A stretch of 64,000 bases of DNA. Origin: Paenibacillus lupini (GTDB taxonomy: Bacteria > Bacillota > Bacilli > Paenibacillales > Paenibacillaceae). Numbering within the stretch: the first letter of the stretch is position 1; the number at the start of each line of letters is the position of its first letter. A program made the translations under genes and the position numbers. Positions 1-8,670 of this stretch are shown here, in pieces. Location: positions 547,866 to 611,865 of the forward strand of contig NZ_JAASRW010000004.1 in NCBI RefSeq assembly GCF_011761355.1. Direction: 5' to 3'. Under the pieces are notes generated by a model. The model was not told where the DNA came from and did not search any database. It was given only the letters and a program-made list of their open reading frames with translations.

Positions 1-1542
1 ACCGACAGCCTCATTGATACCCAGCTTGAAGTAGTCAAGGATCTGCGGAATTTGGTTGAATCCGTTCAATCGAATTCAGATGTATTCCGTGTAAGGCTGT
101 TCGTGGACAAGTCGAAGCTGTACGCGGGAGAGAAGGTGAACTTTTTCTCACTTGAAAGCTTGATGGACAAGCCTTGGTACAACGATATTATTGCAGCCAA
201 TGGCAGTATTGTTTGGAGCGGTATTTATGAGCAAACCTTCCTGGAAGCGGGTAATGTCGATGTGCTCTCGTCAGCCCGGATGCTGCGTGATCCTGATCAT
301 TACGATAGAATTTCGGGAGTTATGATGATTGATGTGAAGGAGAAGATGGTCTCCGACTTATTATCCAAACTCGAATTCTCATCTGGAACGCAGGTCTACC
401 TGGTGGATTCGGCAGGTACCATTATTGATCACACTGACCGGGCACGGATTGGGACCCAGATTGACAGCGAGATAAGAGATCGGCTTAATGCGAGCCGTGA
501 CAGTGACGGCCATGCCTTCCGGCTGCACAAGAATTCGGATGAAGTCATGTTTACAACCGTTTCTCCTACGAACTGGAAGCTGGTAGCGCAAAGCAACGGG
601 GGCCAACTGTCGCCGCAGGCGGTAAAGCTGACTCAGCGGTCAAGCCTGACTTCCCTTTTGGAATATTTCGCATTGTTCACACTGCTGCCGTTTGTTCTGC
701 TCGCCATTATCGTACGGGGAATGAACCAAAGGGTGAGGAAGGTCATTACGGTTATCCGCAGGGAAGGGACTGATAGTCTAGAAGAGCTGGCAGTTGTATC
801 GAATAGTGATTTTCTCGTGCTGGAACGAAGTGTGGATCACCTGATCCTGCGTGTACGTACGCTTGTCGAAGAGAAATATTTGGCCGAAATTCATGAACGT
901 GAGGCTCAGCTGCAGGCGCTTCAAGCGCAGATTAATCCTCATTTTCTGTATAATACACTGGATATGATTAATTGGATTGCCATCGGCAAGGGCGCGACGG
1001 ATATTAGTCAGATGATTGACAGCTTGGCGAAATATTTCCGTTTAAGTCTAAACAAGGGCAAGAGCATCGTCAGTGTAGAAGATGAAGTTCGTCTGGCAGA
1101 GGTGTACCTTAATATCCAGCAAAGCCGGTTCCCGAACACGTTTGATGTCCAGTTTGAGGTAGATCCGCAGATCGCAAGCTGTCAGATTCCGAAGCTGATT
1201 TTGCAGCCCATCGTTGAAAACGCACTGCTGCATGGTATCCGGAAAATGAAGCATAAACGTGGCTTGATCTCCATTATCGTCAAAGAGGAGAGCGGCGATC
1301 TGATTATTACGATATCCGATAACGGTATCGGAATGGATGAGGAACGCAGCCAGCAGCTGCTGCGGGCAGCACCGCTGCCAGAGGAGAAAATGGACGGAAT
1401 CGGCAGCTCCTATGGGCTGTTTAATGTGAACGAGCGCATCAAGCTGTACGCGGGAGATCACTACGGGCTCTCCATTACTTCGGAGCTAGGGGCCGGGACG
1501 ACGGTGACCATTCGCCTGCGAGCAGAACTGCCGCAAGAATAA
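1..1542 (+). CDS. YesM-type sensor histidine kinase (5' end outside window)
   Basis: The reading frame is open from the first base, so the true start lies upstream; the TTG at 52 has no convincing ribosome-binding site. It is a membrane sensor kinase that would phosphorylate an AraC-type response regulator, probably encoded just upstream. Visible parts, in fragment codons: an extracellular Cache-like sensor to about 215, one transmembrane helix at about 219-240, a short linker, then a His_kinase domain with the phospho-acceptor His in INPHFLYNTLD at about codon 314, and an ATPase domain with the N-box VENALLHG and the G-box DNGIGMD. This is the layout of the YesM/LytS family, which usually senses extracellular sugars or cell-wall stress. 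A terminator follows directly, so it ends its operon. Ligand unknown. Confidence 0.9.
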   Translation, partial: TDSLIDTQLEVVKDLRNLVESVQSNSDVFRVRLFVDKSKLYAGEKVNFFSLESLMDKPWYNDIIAANGSIVWSGIYEQTFLEAGNVDVLSSARMLRDPDHYDRISGVMMIDVKEKMVSDLLSKLEFSSGTQVYLVDSAGTIIDHTDRARIGTQIDSEIRDRLNASRDSDGHAFRLHKNSDEVMFTTVSPTNWKLVAQSNGGQLSPQAVKLTQRSSLTSLLEYFALFTLLPFVLLAIIVRGMNQRVRKVITVIRREGTDSLEELAVVSNSDFLVLERSVDHLILRVRTLVEEKYLAEIHEREAQLQALQAQINPHFLYNTLDMINWIAIGKGATDISQMIDSLAKYFRLSLNKGKSIVSVEDEVRLAEVYLNIQQSRFPNTFDVQFEVDPQIASCQIPKLILQPIVENALLHGIRKMKHKRGLISIIVKEESGDLIITISDNGIGMDEERSQQLLRAAPLPEEKMDGIGSSYGLFNVNERIKLYAGDHYGLSITSELGAGTTVTIRLRAELPQE

Positions 1543-1563
1543 TACGAAGCATTCGTACAACAG

Positions 1564-1593
1564 AGGCCGCATAAAATGCGGCTTCTTTATTTT
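1564..1593 (+). terminator. Rho-independent terminator after the kinase
   Basis: GCCGCAT and ATGCGGC form a 7-bp stem around a three-base loop at 1566-1582, followed by a T-rich run. It lies 24 bases after the kinase stop. Confidence 0.8.
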
Positions 1594-1697
1594 GTATACC
1601 AATTGATTCGTTAGCAGGATGATAGTATTGGTGCTGCAACAAAACTAGGCTAACTCCGTCTATTAGGTAAATGTTGGAATTCGGATGGAGTGATAAA

Positions 1698-2303
1698 ATG
1701 CGGAAGTTGTTACCTAAATTCTTTCTAATTTATTTAGTCGTGTTTGGCACATGGTTTATGGTTGAGCGTGAACCTGTCCATGCATGCTCTTGTGCAACAA
1801 CACCTAACATCGAGGATCAGTTGAACCGAAAAACCGCTATTTTTACGGGGAAAGTAGTGAGTATAACCGAACCTGCTAAAAGAAACCTAGTATCCACTGC
1901 AGATGCAGTAAAGGTTCAATTCGAAGTGAAAACAGTGTGGAAGGGAGAGGTAAGCTCTCAGACGACTGTTTACACAACAAGGAGTTCAGCGAGTTGCGGA
2001 TATGAGAATTTCGACGTGAATGAAGAATTTATCGTGTTTGCATATGGGGAACCTGATCATCTTGAAACTGGACTATGTGAAGGGAATAAGACTCTTGCAG
2101 CCGCACAAGAGGATCTTAAAGTACTGGGAGAAGGCTATGAACCCGCCAAGATCACACTCCCTCAAAAGGATCCTTCAGACACTTCTTCTGATAACAAAGG
2201 AACAGATAGCTCATTCATCATAATCATAATAGCTCTAGCAGCTTTCCTTACATTGCTCATCCTACTGGCCGTTTCATTAAAGAGGCGTGGTAAGAAACTT
2301 TGA
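1698..2303 (+). CDS. Secreted, C-terminally membrane-anchored protein with N-terminal CSCA motif
   Basis: A 201-residue protein. The start at 1698 is preferred because GGAG at 1687-1690 sits seven bases upstream; the ATG at 1671 has no such site. An N-terminal signal sequence (about residues 1-29) ends in HACSC, so the mature protein probably begins at or near a Cys. The next ~110 residues contain CSCATTP, a FTGKVVSI strand and SASCGYENF, the pattern of the OB-like fold of the NTR/TIMP superfamily (family-level inference). A low-complexity Lys/Ser/Asp linker and a C-terminal hydrophobic helix (about 175-194) followed by KRRGKKL would anchor it in the membrane facing out. Function unknown; such proteins are usually annotated as hypothetical. 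It has its own terminator and no operon partner. Confidence 0.8.
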   Translation: MRKLLPKFFLIYLVVFGTWFMVEREPVHACSCATTPNIEDQLNRKTAIFTGKVVSITEPAKRNLVSTADAVKVQFEVKTVWKGEVSSQTTVYTTRSSASCGYENFDVNEEFIVFAYGEPDHLETGLCEGNKTLAAAQEDLKVLGEGYEPAKITLPQKDPSDTSSDNKGTDSSFIIIIIALAAFLTLLILLAVSLKRRGKKL

Positions 2304-2360
2304 AGTAAATTGAAAAAAGATTTAAAATCTTGGGTAAGTGAAAATAAAGCATAAGCTATG

Positions 2361-2414
2361 AAAAACAGCCCTGCCCATACGTCAAAGACGTTGCGAGCAG
2401 GGCTGTTTATTTAT
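2361..2414. terminator. Bidirectional terminator
   Basis: AAACAGCCCTGC at 2363-2374 pairs perfectly with GCAGGGCTGTTT at 2397-2408. A-rich and T-rich flanks let it serve both convergent genes, 1698-2303 and 2431-4632. Confidence 0.85.
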
Positions 2415-2430
2415 CTGTACGACACGCGTG

Positions 2431-4632
2431 TTATTTCACCGTAATTCGTATCGAAGCGGTCTTACCGCCAAAGGCTGTTTTGATCGTGGTGCTGCCTTTG
2501 CGGACCGCTGTAATTTTACCATCCTTGACGGTTGCGATTGACGTATTGGAGGAACTCCATACGGCGCTATCCGTCGCTGTCACCGGACTGCCGGTATAGT
2601 AGATGGCCTGCAAGTTGACCGTTAGCGTATCGCCAACCAACAACTGTGCGGATTTGCTGGAGAGCTGCAGAGATTTCAGCTTTGGCGTGACGGTGACAGG
2701 GACTTTAACCGTCTTGCCTTGATAAGTACCCTTCACTGTAGTCGTCCCCACATTGAGTGCTTTAACGGATGAGGAGCCGCTGATCGTTGCGATCTTCTCG
2801 CTTCCGACGACCCAATTCATCTTCGTGCCGATGGATACCTTCTTGCCGCTTTTGTAGTAACCTGTGACCTTGATCGACTTGGATCGTCCTGGGTTCAGTT
2901 CAAGCTTTGTTGGTTCGACGACTAACTTTACAATCTCTTCTTCGATCTTGACGCGAACAGAGACCGTTTTACTTAAGTAAGTGCCCGTCAGCGTAACGCT
3001 TGACGCCTCCAGACCTTTCATCGTTTTCTCTAAAAGCACGATATTGTCGGAGGTTGTGTTCCATTCGATCGCTTCCGAAATATCGGCTTCCTTGCCATCT
3101 TCATAGACGACGGTTACTTTCGGGAAGTCGGTCTCTTTGCCCAAAATAATGCTCAGATCCTTTGTTTCGGTCAATAACTTAATCGGCTTCAAATGAACGA
3201 TAAGCTTAACTTCAACCTTCAGATCCTGCACGGTTCCCGTGAAGGTTGTCTCGCCTAGCTGCTTAGCTGTCCAGACACCTTCCTTTAGATCGGCGATTTC
3301 ATCGTCTGAAACCGTCCATTTCACAAGCTTCGAAACGTCAATGCTGGAACCGTCGAACGTAGTTGCCGTTACTTTCGGCAGCTCATCTTCAATCCCTTTA
3401 AAGCTGTCAATTGTCGTTTTTTCTGCTTTCAGCTTGGTAATGCTCGGATATACCGTGACATCCATGCTGCGGCTTACGCCCCGGTAAGACACCGTGATCT
3501 TCGTTGTGCCAACTGCTTTTGGCGTCACTTTGCCTTGTGAGACGGTAGCGACGGTAACGTCGGACGATGTCCAGTCGCCTACAGTCGTAATGTCTGATGT
3601 AACATTCGAATTGCTAAGCACCTCGGCTTTAATCTGTAGAGGCGCATCCTGCAATTGCAAATGGTACTCCTTGTCGGGAGAGATCTTGATAGACTGGTAT
3701 GGCGTCCGAACAACAACAGTGAGTGTATCGGTTACTCCGAGGTGGGACACCGTAACGATTGTTTTGCCTGCGCCCACTGCGGTAATGACACCTTTGTCCA
3801 CAGTCAGCACCTTCGTATTGGCGCTTGTCCATTTGGCAATGCTGGTCACATCCAGCGTTCCGCCTGAGTTAGGTACCGCGGTTGCTTTCAGTAGGTAATC
3901 ATCACCGCCAACCTCGAGCTCCAGAAGATTATTAGTTGGTTCGGGACTGATTAAGATAGACTTGTAAGGCGATGAGACGGTCAGTTTAATCGAGTCTGAT
4001 TTGCCTTTATATTTGGCCGTAATGGTAGCCGTGCCAACGCCAACAAGCGTGATGACACCTTTGTCGACGGTTACAACGGATGAGCTTGACGTGCTCCACG
4101 TCGCGTCATCGCTAATGTTCTCGCCGTCTCCATCAAGCGTGAAGACAAGTGATTGTCCAAGAAGCACATCCGTTAAGGCAGCAGGAGCGGATAGACCGTT
4201 CTGCATAATTGTGACTTGGTCGTACACGTAATCCGAAGTCGCTTTAATGGTTATGGAGAAGCCTTTATAGGTAGCGGTGATCGTGGCTGTTCCTTTACCT
4301 ACACCACTTAACACGCCTTTGTCGACTTTGACGATAGAGCTGTTGGATGATTTCCAGGTTGCGTCTGTTGTTACTGATTTTTTAGATGTCGCGCCCGATA
4401 TAGTAGCCAGTACGTTGAGCCCGACGGTGCCGTCCTCCACGAACATTTCCAGTGACGACGTGCCGGTATTGTAATCGGAGTCCTCGTAGCTCCATTCGAT
4501 GCCGGTCACGGTATCCTCCGCTGCATAGGCGGCTCCAGCCAGATTGCTCATGACTAGCGTCATGACTAACGCGGCTGCCATCCATCTGCGGGCTAACTTG
4601 AACGACAGAATTCTCTTGCTGTTCTCTTTCAC
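2431..4632 (-). CDS. Secreted multi-Ig-like (Big_2) domain protein
   Basis: A 733-residue exported protein with a signal peptide of about 39 residues (RRW, hydrophobic core, then AGAAYAA). The rest consists of about eight tandem Big_2 (bacterial immunoglobulin-like) repeats of 75-85 residues. Each has the pattern 'W(T/S)SS(N/D)…V.TVDKG.ITAVG.GT..ITA.Y.G'. Repeats 1-4 and 8 are typical; repeats 5-7 (about residues 400-650) are more divergent. There is no enzyme domain, SLH motif, sortase signal or lipobox, so it is probably secreted or loosely wall-associated, acting as a spacer or adhesin. It is a single gene bounded by a shared terminator. Binding partner unknown. Confidence 0.85.
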   Translation of the reverse strand: MKENSKRILSFKLARRWMAAALVMTLVMSNLAGAAYAAEDTVTGIEWSYEDSDYNTGTSSLEMFVEDGTVGLNVLATISGATSKKSVTTDATWKSSNSSIVKVDKGVLSGVGKGTATITATYKGFSITIKATSDYVYDQVTIMQNGLSAPAALTDVLLGQSLVFTLDGDGENISDDATWSTSSSSVVTVDKGVITLVGVGTATITAKYKGKSDSIKLTVSSPYKSILISPEPTNNLLELEVGGDDYLLKATAVPNSGGTLDVTSIAKWTSANTKVLTVDKGVITAVGAGKTIVTVSHLGVTDTLTVVVRTPYQSIKISPDKEYHLQLQDAPLQIKAEVLSNSNVTSDITTVGDWTSSDVTVATVSQGKVTPKAVGTTKITVSYRGVSRSMDVTVYPSITKLKAEKTTIDSFKGIEDELPKVTATTFDGSSIDVSKLVKWTVSDDEIADLKEGVWTAKQLGETTFTGTVQDLKVEVKLIVHLKPIKLLTETKDLSIILGKETDFPKVTVVYEDGKEADISEAIEWNTTSDNIVLLEKTMKGLEASSVTLTGTYLSKTVSVRVKIEEEIVKLVVEPTKLELNPGRSKSIKVTGYYKSGKKVSIGTKMNWVVGSEKIATISGSSSVKALNVGTTTVKGTYQGKTVKVPVTVTPKLKSLQLSSKSAQLLVGDTLTVNLQAIYYTGSPVTATDSAVWSSSNTSIATVKDGKITAVRKGSTTIKTAFGGKTASIRITVK

Positions 4633-4799
4633 TACATCCCTTCCCTTTCCTTGGAAAATGTTTCTACTCTTTATTGATTACGGCATTTGAAAGGTGAAAA
4701 TGAACCTTAAATGCGAAACATTACAGTATGTAAACATATTGTCATATTTTACATACAAGTTTTTAAACGAATGGTAAGTAACTTTAGTTGCAGATAGAA

Positions 4800-4840
4800 C
4801 AAAAGCAGCTCGCCCTCGGATGAGGACGTGCTGCTTTCAT
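4800..4840 (-). terminator. Terminator after the siderophore-binding lipoprotein gene
   Basis: AGCAGC…CCTC pairs with GAGG…GCTGCT at about 4804-4836, with a short T run on the minus strand. It lies 21 bases after the stop of the 4861-5865 gene. Confidence 0.75.
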
Positions 4841-4860
4841 TTTTAAAATAGGATTGATCC

Positions 4861-5865
4861 TTATTTCGCTTGGTTGACAAGCCATTCGGCAAGCTCTTCC
4901 GTTTGGGCAAGAACAGCAATCGGGTCATAGTACCAGGAATGCTCCTCTGTCCATACATAGAGATGTCCGTTTTTGACAGCAGGGAGGCTGCTCCAGATTG
5001 GTTCTTTCTTAAAGTCGTCTACTGTTAAGGTGTTGGAGGTCAAGATGATATAATCTCCAGCATATTTGTCGAGTACTTCTGCTGAAACCTCAGCCCACTG
5101 TTTCTCCATGATCTCATCTTTGATCTCAGCAGGGGGAGTTCTACCCAGAGCTTGATAGACAGGTTGACCGCCACGACCAAAGTTATCGCCGTATACCCAA
5201 GTCTTGTTATCAGCATTCTCCATAATCGAGAAGGTAGCATCAGCAGGAATAACGGCATTAACCTTAGCTTTGGCTGCTGCAATACGCTCATCATATTTTT
5301 CTAACCAAGCTTTCGCTTCGGCTTCCTTGCCTAACAGTTCACCAAAGTAGGTCAATTCTTCATGAGCGTTTTTCAAATCTCCAAATGGAATCACAATAGT
5401 TGGTGCTATCTTACTTAGCTGAGCGTAGCTGTCTCCATTAGCTGTAATAATCAGATCTGGAGTTAATCCAAGGATTTGCTCCGCGGATGGTTTACCGTAG
5501 ATGCCTGTATCTGCGACACCTTGCAGCGCTTCTTTAAAATAATAGTTTTCAAGTGTCAAGCCTGGTGCGCCAACAGGAATCACATTTAGAGCAATCAAGC
5601 TGCCCAAATATTCTTCTGCTACAATTCTTTGCGGGTGAACGGGTACTTCAATATCTCCGTTAACGGTTGTGATGGTTTTAACTTCATCCGAATTGGCAGG
5701 GGACTCTGTTGCCTCTGCTACTGGCGTTTCGGTTACATTTTTACCAGCATTTGCGGCGGTGTTATTCGAATTCGAATCAGCGGCTCCACAAGCGGCAGTG
5801 AAAAAGGTTAATAGAAGTATGATAGAAATAAAGACAAGCCTAGTGTATTTTTGTTGCGAAAACAA
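4861..5865 (-). CDS. Iron-siderophore ABC transporter substrate-binding lipoprotein
   Basis: A 334-residue FecB/FhuD-like (class III periplasmic-binding fold) lipoprotein. The TTG at 5865 has GGGAGG seven bases upstream. A lipobox, FFTAACG, gives a lipidated Cys at about residue 26, followed by a Ser/Asn/Ala-rich linker. The first lobe starts at GDIEVPVHPQRIVAEEYLG and contains 'PDLIITANGDSY'; a long helix links it to the second lobe ('WVYGDNFGRGGQPVYQALG', 'GDYIILTSN', ending 'DPIAVLAQTEELAEWLV'). It should capture a ferric siderophore outside the membrane. A near-consensus Fur box at 5886-5904 indicates iron control. Unusually, no permease or ATPase gene lies next to it; its only neighbour is the regulator at 5961-7550. 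Confidence 0.9.
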   Translation of the reverse strand: MFSQQKYTRLVFISIILLLTFFTAACGAADSNSNNTAANAGKNVTETPVAEATESPANSDEVKTITTVNGDIEVPVHPQRIVAEEYLGSLIALNVIPVGAPGLTLENYYFKEALQGVADTGIYGKPSAEQILGLTPDLIITANGDSYAQLSKIAPTIVIPFGDLKNAHEELTYFGELLGKEAEAKAWLEKYDERIAAAKAKVNAVIPADATFSIMENADNKTWVYGDNFGRGGQPVYQALGRTPPAEIKDEIMEKQWAEVSAEVLDKYAGDYIILTSNTLTVDDFKKEPIWSSLPAVKNGHLYVWTEEHSWYYDPIAVLAQTEELAEWLVNQAK

Positions 5866-5885
5866 TGGTATATCCTCCCCGGTTT

Positions 5886-5904
5886 AAAAATGATAATCAT
5901 TCTC
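5886..5904. promoter_or_regulatory. Fur box upstream of the siderophore-binding protein
   Basis: Read on the minus strand, GAGAATGATTATCATTTTT closely matches the 19-bp Fur consensus, with the ATGATTATCAT core intact. It lies about 20 bases upstream of the TTG start at 5865, a position suited to repression by Fe-Fur. Confidence 0.85.
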
Positions 5905-5960
5905 AAACCAAACTTTAAAGGATTCGCAAACAAATGACTATACCTTTTAATGATATGGGG

Positions 5961-7550
5961 TTATGCAAATTTATGATGCTCCGACATTACTCTGATTAGC
6001 TTGCTAAGCTGCTCTTGAGAAGAGAGCGGGTCGTATCCGCAGAACAATTCGGTATCATTAAGCACGTATACTCGATTTTGGCGTACGGCTTCAAGCTTTA
6101 ACCAATCTGCTGAACGGAATAATTGGTAGATGCGCTTTCGAATATCCGAGTGGGAGGGAAGCGCGGTAATAAAGATATGATCTGCAGGGTAGGAGGATAT
6201 GGATTCAATATCGACCTCAACATAGCCACGTGCCAATATCCCCTGTTCGAGTATCTTTGCAGGTGGACGAAAACCAAGATCATCATAAAGGATTTGGCAG
6301 CCTCTTCCATAGCTCGAGCTGAAGCAATAGGCTGTATTAGCACCTATTTCCCATACAATGGCGGTTCCGCGCAAACCAAGCTCTCGATCAAGCTGATCAT
6401 TAATACCTGTTACTCGTTCATCATAATGCGCTAACCAATCCTCCGCTTTCAGTCTTTTATTTACAATGTCTGCAATCAGACGGAACTGCTCACGCCAGTT
6501 CATGGTCAAGAAAGGCAGTTCTAGGACGGGAGCGAGAGGAAGGAAGCGATGATGTTCCTCGGAGTTGTTGTAGCTGATAATGATATCGGGATTAGCAGCG
6601 GCAATTGCATCATAGTACGTAACAGGGGAGTGCCCATAGGGATTAAATTTTTGGCCAACTTTACCCGTTGTTCTTTGTTGCATTTGTTCCAGCCATTTCG
6701 TATACACTCCAAGCTCTGGCGTAATACCTAAAGCAATTAGAGATGCGGTGTGGTTCAGGTTTAATGCTGCGATACGTTTATGCTTTCGTTGATAGGCGGT
6801 AGGGGATAGTCCAACGGATTCTTTGAATTTCCGACTTAAATATAAACCTTCCTTATAGCCAACCTCTTGTGCAAGTGTATTTAAATTAGGTGCCCCTGTT
6901 AAAATACGGCGTTGAGCGCTTCGAATTCGGAGCAGCGTCAGATGGGCATGAAAGGTACGTCCCATATATTTACGAAACATGCGCGAAAAATGCTCCGGAC
7001 TAATATTGGCCAGTCCAGCCATCTGTTCTCTTGATAAATCTTCGTTATAATGTGTATTCATAAATTGTAGAATCTGCTGAAGCCAGAAGCTGGATGGCTG
7101 AGTCCTAGCAGCGATCTCCTTTGACAACTCGGCAAGAAGATCAACAAAAAGCTGCTGCAGTCGAAATGGAGTTGAAGGGTTAGGCTCATTCCACAGGCTT
7201 TCTAATTCACCCGCCAGCCTGATTATATTAGCAGGACAACGGTGAAGAGGAACAGGATGCTCTAATCCCAATGGCTTGGAACCATCTGCTGCGATACCTT
7301 TATATGTGATCATGATTCCTCTAATGGATGTATGAGAATGAAGCCTTAGATCCAATGGTGGAATGGTATTGCATAGAAATACGCTTCCTCGTGAAATGTC
7401 ATATTCCTGGTCGTATACGCAAAGTGTACCGTTCCCACCCCATACCATTAGGATACGGGAAAAGGGCGTTCCTACCTCTTCGCTATTATAGTTTACAGAC
7501 CTCAAATTCGTTATGGAGACGGGCATATAAAAAGGATGGGGGATAGACAT
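5961..7550 (-). CDS. AraC-family regulator fused to a siderophore-binding (FecB-like) domain
   Basis: A 529-residue protein starting at 7550 (MSIPHPFYM). GAGGAG lies a few bases upstream. A longer reading to 7649 is unlikely because it would translate the Fur box. An N-terminal cupin-like arm (about 1-150) is followed by two AraC helix-turn-helix motifs (about 175-275, 'EDLSREQMAGLANISPEHFS' and the second at 'NTLAQEVGYKEGLYLSRKFK'), then a FecB/BtuF-type ligand domain (about 290-529). This layout matches the Btr/YbbB family, cytoplasmic regulators that bind an imported siderophore and activate uptake genes (family knowledge). The likely target is the binding-protein gene 95 bases downstream, but distant targets are also likely because no permease is nearby. 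Confidence 0.9.
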   Translation of the reverse strand: MSIPHPFYMPVSITNLRSVNYNSEEVGTPFSRILMVWGGNGTLCVYDQEYDISRGSVFLCNTIPPLDLRLHSHTSIRGIMITYKGIAADGSKPLGLEHPVPLHRCPANIIRLAGELESLWNEPNPSTPFRLQQLFVDLLAELSKEIAARTQPSSFWLQQILQFMNTHYNEDLSREQMAGLANISPEHFSRMFRKYMGRTFHAHLTLLRIRSAQRRILTGAPNLNTLAQEVGYKEGLYLSRKFKESVGLSPTAYQRKHKRIAALNLNHTASLIALGITPELGVYTKWLEQMQQRTTGKVGQKFNPYGHSPVTYYDAIAAANPDIIISYNNSEEHHRFLPLAPVLELPFLTMNWREQFRLIADIVNKRLKAEDWLAHYDERVTGINDQLDRELGLRGTAIVWEIGANTAYCFSSSYGRGCQILYDDLGFRPPAKILEQGILARGYVEVDIESISSYPADHIFITALPSHSDIRKRIYQLFRSADWLKLEAVRQNRVYVLNDTELFCGYDPLSSQEQLSKLIRVMSEHHKFA

Positions 7551-7568
7551 TGCTTTCTCCTCCTCTTC

Positions 7569-7587
7569 GTTGATAATCATTATCAGT
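7569..7587. promoter_or_regulatory. Fur box upstream of the AraC/FecB regulator
   Basis: The core TGATAATGATTATCA (minus strand) is a near-perfect Fur half-site pair, 19 bases before the preferred ATG at 7550. It supports that start and shows iron repression of the regulator itself. Confidence 0.88.
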
Positions 7588-7812
7588 TGGTCTGTTTGTA
7601 TTATAGCAAAGCCAATTCGATATGACGATACGTAAGACGAAATGAGCATGTTGGTCAGATTAGATAGAGGTAAAGTTTACCATATTATTATTGAAACGTG
7701 AGTGTTCCGTCAGTCGAATGCGATTATAATCAACCTTCGTTTGAGATACGATAATGATAGAGTTTTTCCTATAATTGGTGGGAATCTGTCATAGAAAAAC
7801 GGAGGTGCAACA

Positions 7813-8511
7813 ATGGAAGGCTTTGCATGCTTGTATGTCATTCGCGGTGAGCCATACCGATCGGGCACCTGCATTAATCTGAACGAGGATGAGACGCTGG
7901 TCGGCCGGTTATCTAATCAGATGACGCCGGATATCGCTTTTACGAACCCTTTTCTTTCCCGAAAGCATCTCGTAATTAGAAAAGAGAAGGATAAGGCAGT
8001 GCTTTATGATCTGGGAAGCCGTCATGGTACGGAAATTAACGGAGTACGGTTAACCTCATATACGCCTTATCCGCTGAAAAACTTTGATATCATTAAGCTC
8101 GCCAAAGGGATGACGGTCATTCATTTTTCGTATCTGTTTGCCGATCAAACGATCGAGATTGAACCGTTCAGTACTACGAGGAAGCCAGAAGTCCCGGAAT
8201 CGTCATTGTCGTTTCATTGGGAGAAGAGGGAATGTGTGGTGGAAGGCAAGCGAATCCCGATGTCTGAGAAGGAATTTTTACTTATTCGCATTCTATATGA
8301 GAATGCGAACCGGCTTGTCCCTCTTGAAGAAATCAAAGTAAGGGTATGGCCGGAACGTTTGCCTGGGGCAGGAGGTATCCCAGATGTATCGCTTGACGAA
8401 TTAAACGCCTTGATCTACCGGGTACGTAAAAAATACGGAAAAGATACTTTCCTAATCAGTGCGGTGCGCGGCAGCGGATACCTGCTGGAATCGGAATTAA
8501 TAACGTCATAA
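7813..8511 (+). CDS. FHA domain-winged helix (OmpR/PhoB-type) fusion regulator
   Basis: A 232-residue protein with GGAGGTG just upstream of the ATG. Residues about 25-95 form an FHA domain with the expected markers: G-R in 'LVGRLSNQ', S-R-K-H in 'FLSRKHLVIR' and 'DLGSRHGTEINGVRL'. FHA domains bind phosphothreonine peptides. Residues about 135-230 form a trans_reg_C winged helix ('MSEKEFLLIRILYENANRLVPLEEI', 'LDELNALIYRVRKKYG', 'AVRGSGYLLE'). No receiver domain is present, so DNA binding may be switched by a phosphorylated partner, perhaps through a Ser/Thr kinase (inference). No kinase gene lies nearby. Monocistronic, with its own terminator. Targets unknown. Confidence 0.88.
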   Translation: MEGFACLYVIRGEPYRSGTCINLNEDETLVGRLSNQMTPDIAFTNPFLSRKHLVIRKEKDKAVLYDLGSRHGTEINGVRLTSYTPYPLKNFDIIKLAKGMTVIHFSYLFADQTIEIEPFSTTRKPEVPESSLSFHWEKRECVVEGKRIPMSEKEFLLIRILYENANRLVPLEEIKVRVWPERLPGAGGIPDVSLDELNALIYRVRKKYGKDTFLISAVRGSGYLLESELITS

Positions 8512-8556
8512 AAGAAGATGACTTCTGAATGTTTTCAGGAGTCATCTTCTTTTAAT
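8510..8556 (+). terminator. Terminator after the FHA regulator
   Basis: AAAAGAAGATGACT at 8510-8523 pairs with AGTCATCTTCTTTT at 8540-8553. It overlaps the stop codon region and ends in T residues. Confidence 0.88.
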
Positions 8557-8572
8557 TCGCAGTCTCCTAAGT

Positions 8573-8592
8573 TTACACAAAAATTTGCGCTT
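8573..8592. promoter_or_regulatory. Upstream operator-like palindrome of the LacI gene
   Basis: TTACACAAAAATTTGCGCTT is a 20-bp imperfect palindrome (half-site near TTGCGCAAA, 2-base centre). It lies just upstream of the -35 box and resembles the sites at 8633-8652 and 16161-16180. Confidence 0.6.
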
Positions 8593-8595
8593 TAA

Positions 8596-8625
8596 TTGAC
8601 TGGACACATTATTAAACGCTATAAT
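8596..8625 (+). promoter_or_regulatory. Sigma-A promoter of the LacI gene
   Basis: TTGACT at 8596-8601 and TATAAT at 8620-8625 are separated by 18 bases. Transcription should begin near 8632, which rules out translation from the TTG at 8596. Confidence 0.8.
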
Positions 8626-8632
8626 TTCCTTA

Positions 8633-8652
8633 TTGTGCAAAAATTTTCGCAA
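8633..8652. promoter_or_regulatory. Operator-like palindrome over the LacI transcription start
   Basis: TTGTGCAAAAATTTTCGCAA, 20 bp, lies directly after the -10 box, the usual place for an autorepressor. Half-sites approximate TTGCGCAAA. Confidence 0.65.
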
Positions 8653-8670
8653 GAATTGGAGGGAGCTCGT

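Noticed and set aside
7669..7681. Palindrome GGTAAAGTTTACC between the AraC/FecB and FHA genes
   Set aside because: Short and not repeated at any related promoter in the window; could be chance in A/T-rich sequence.
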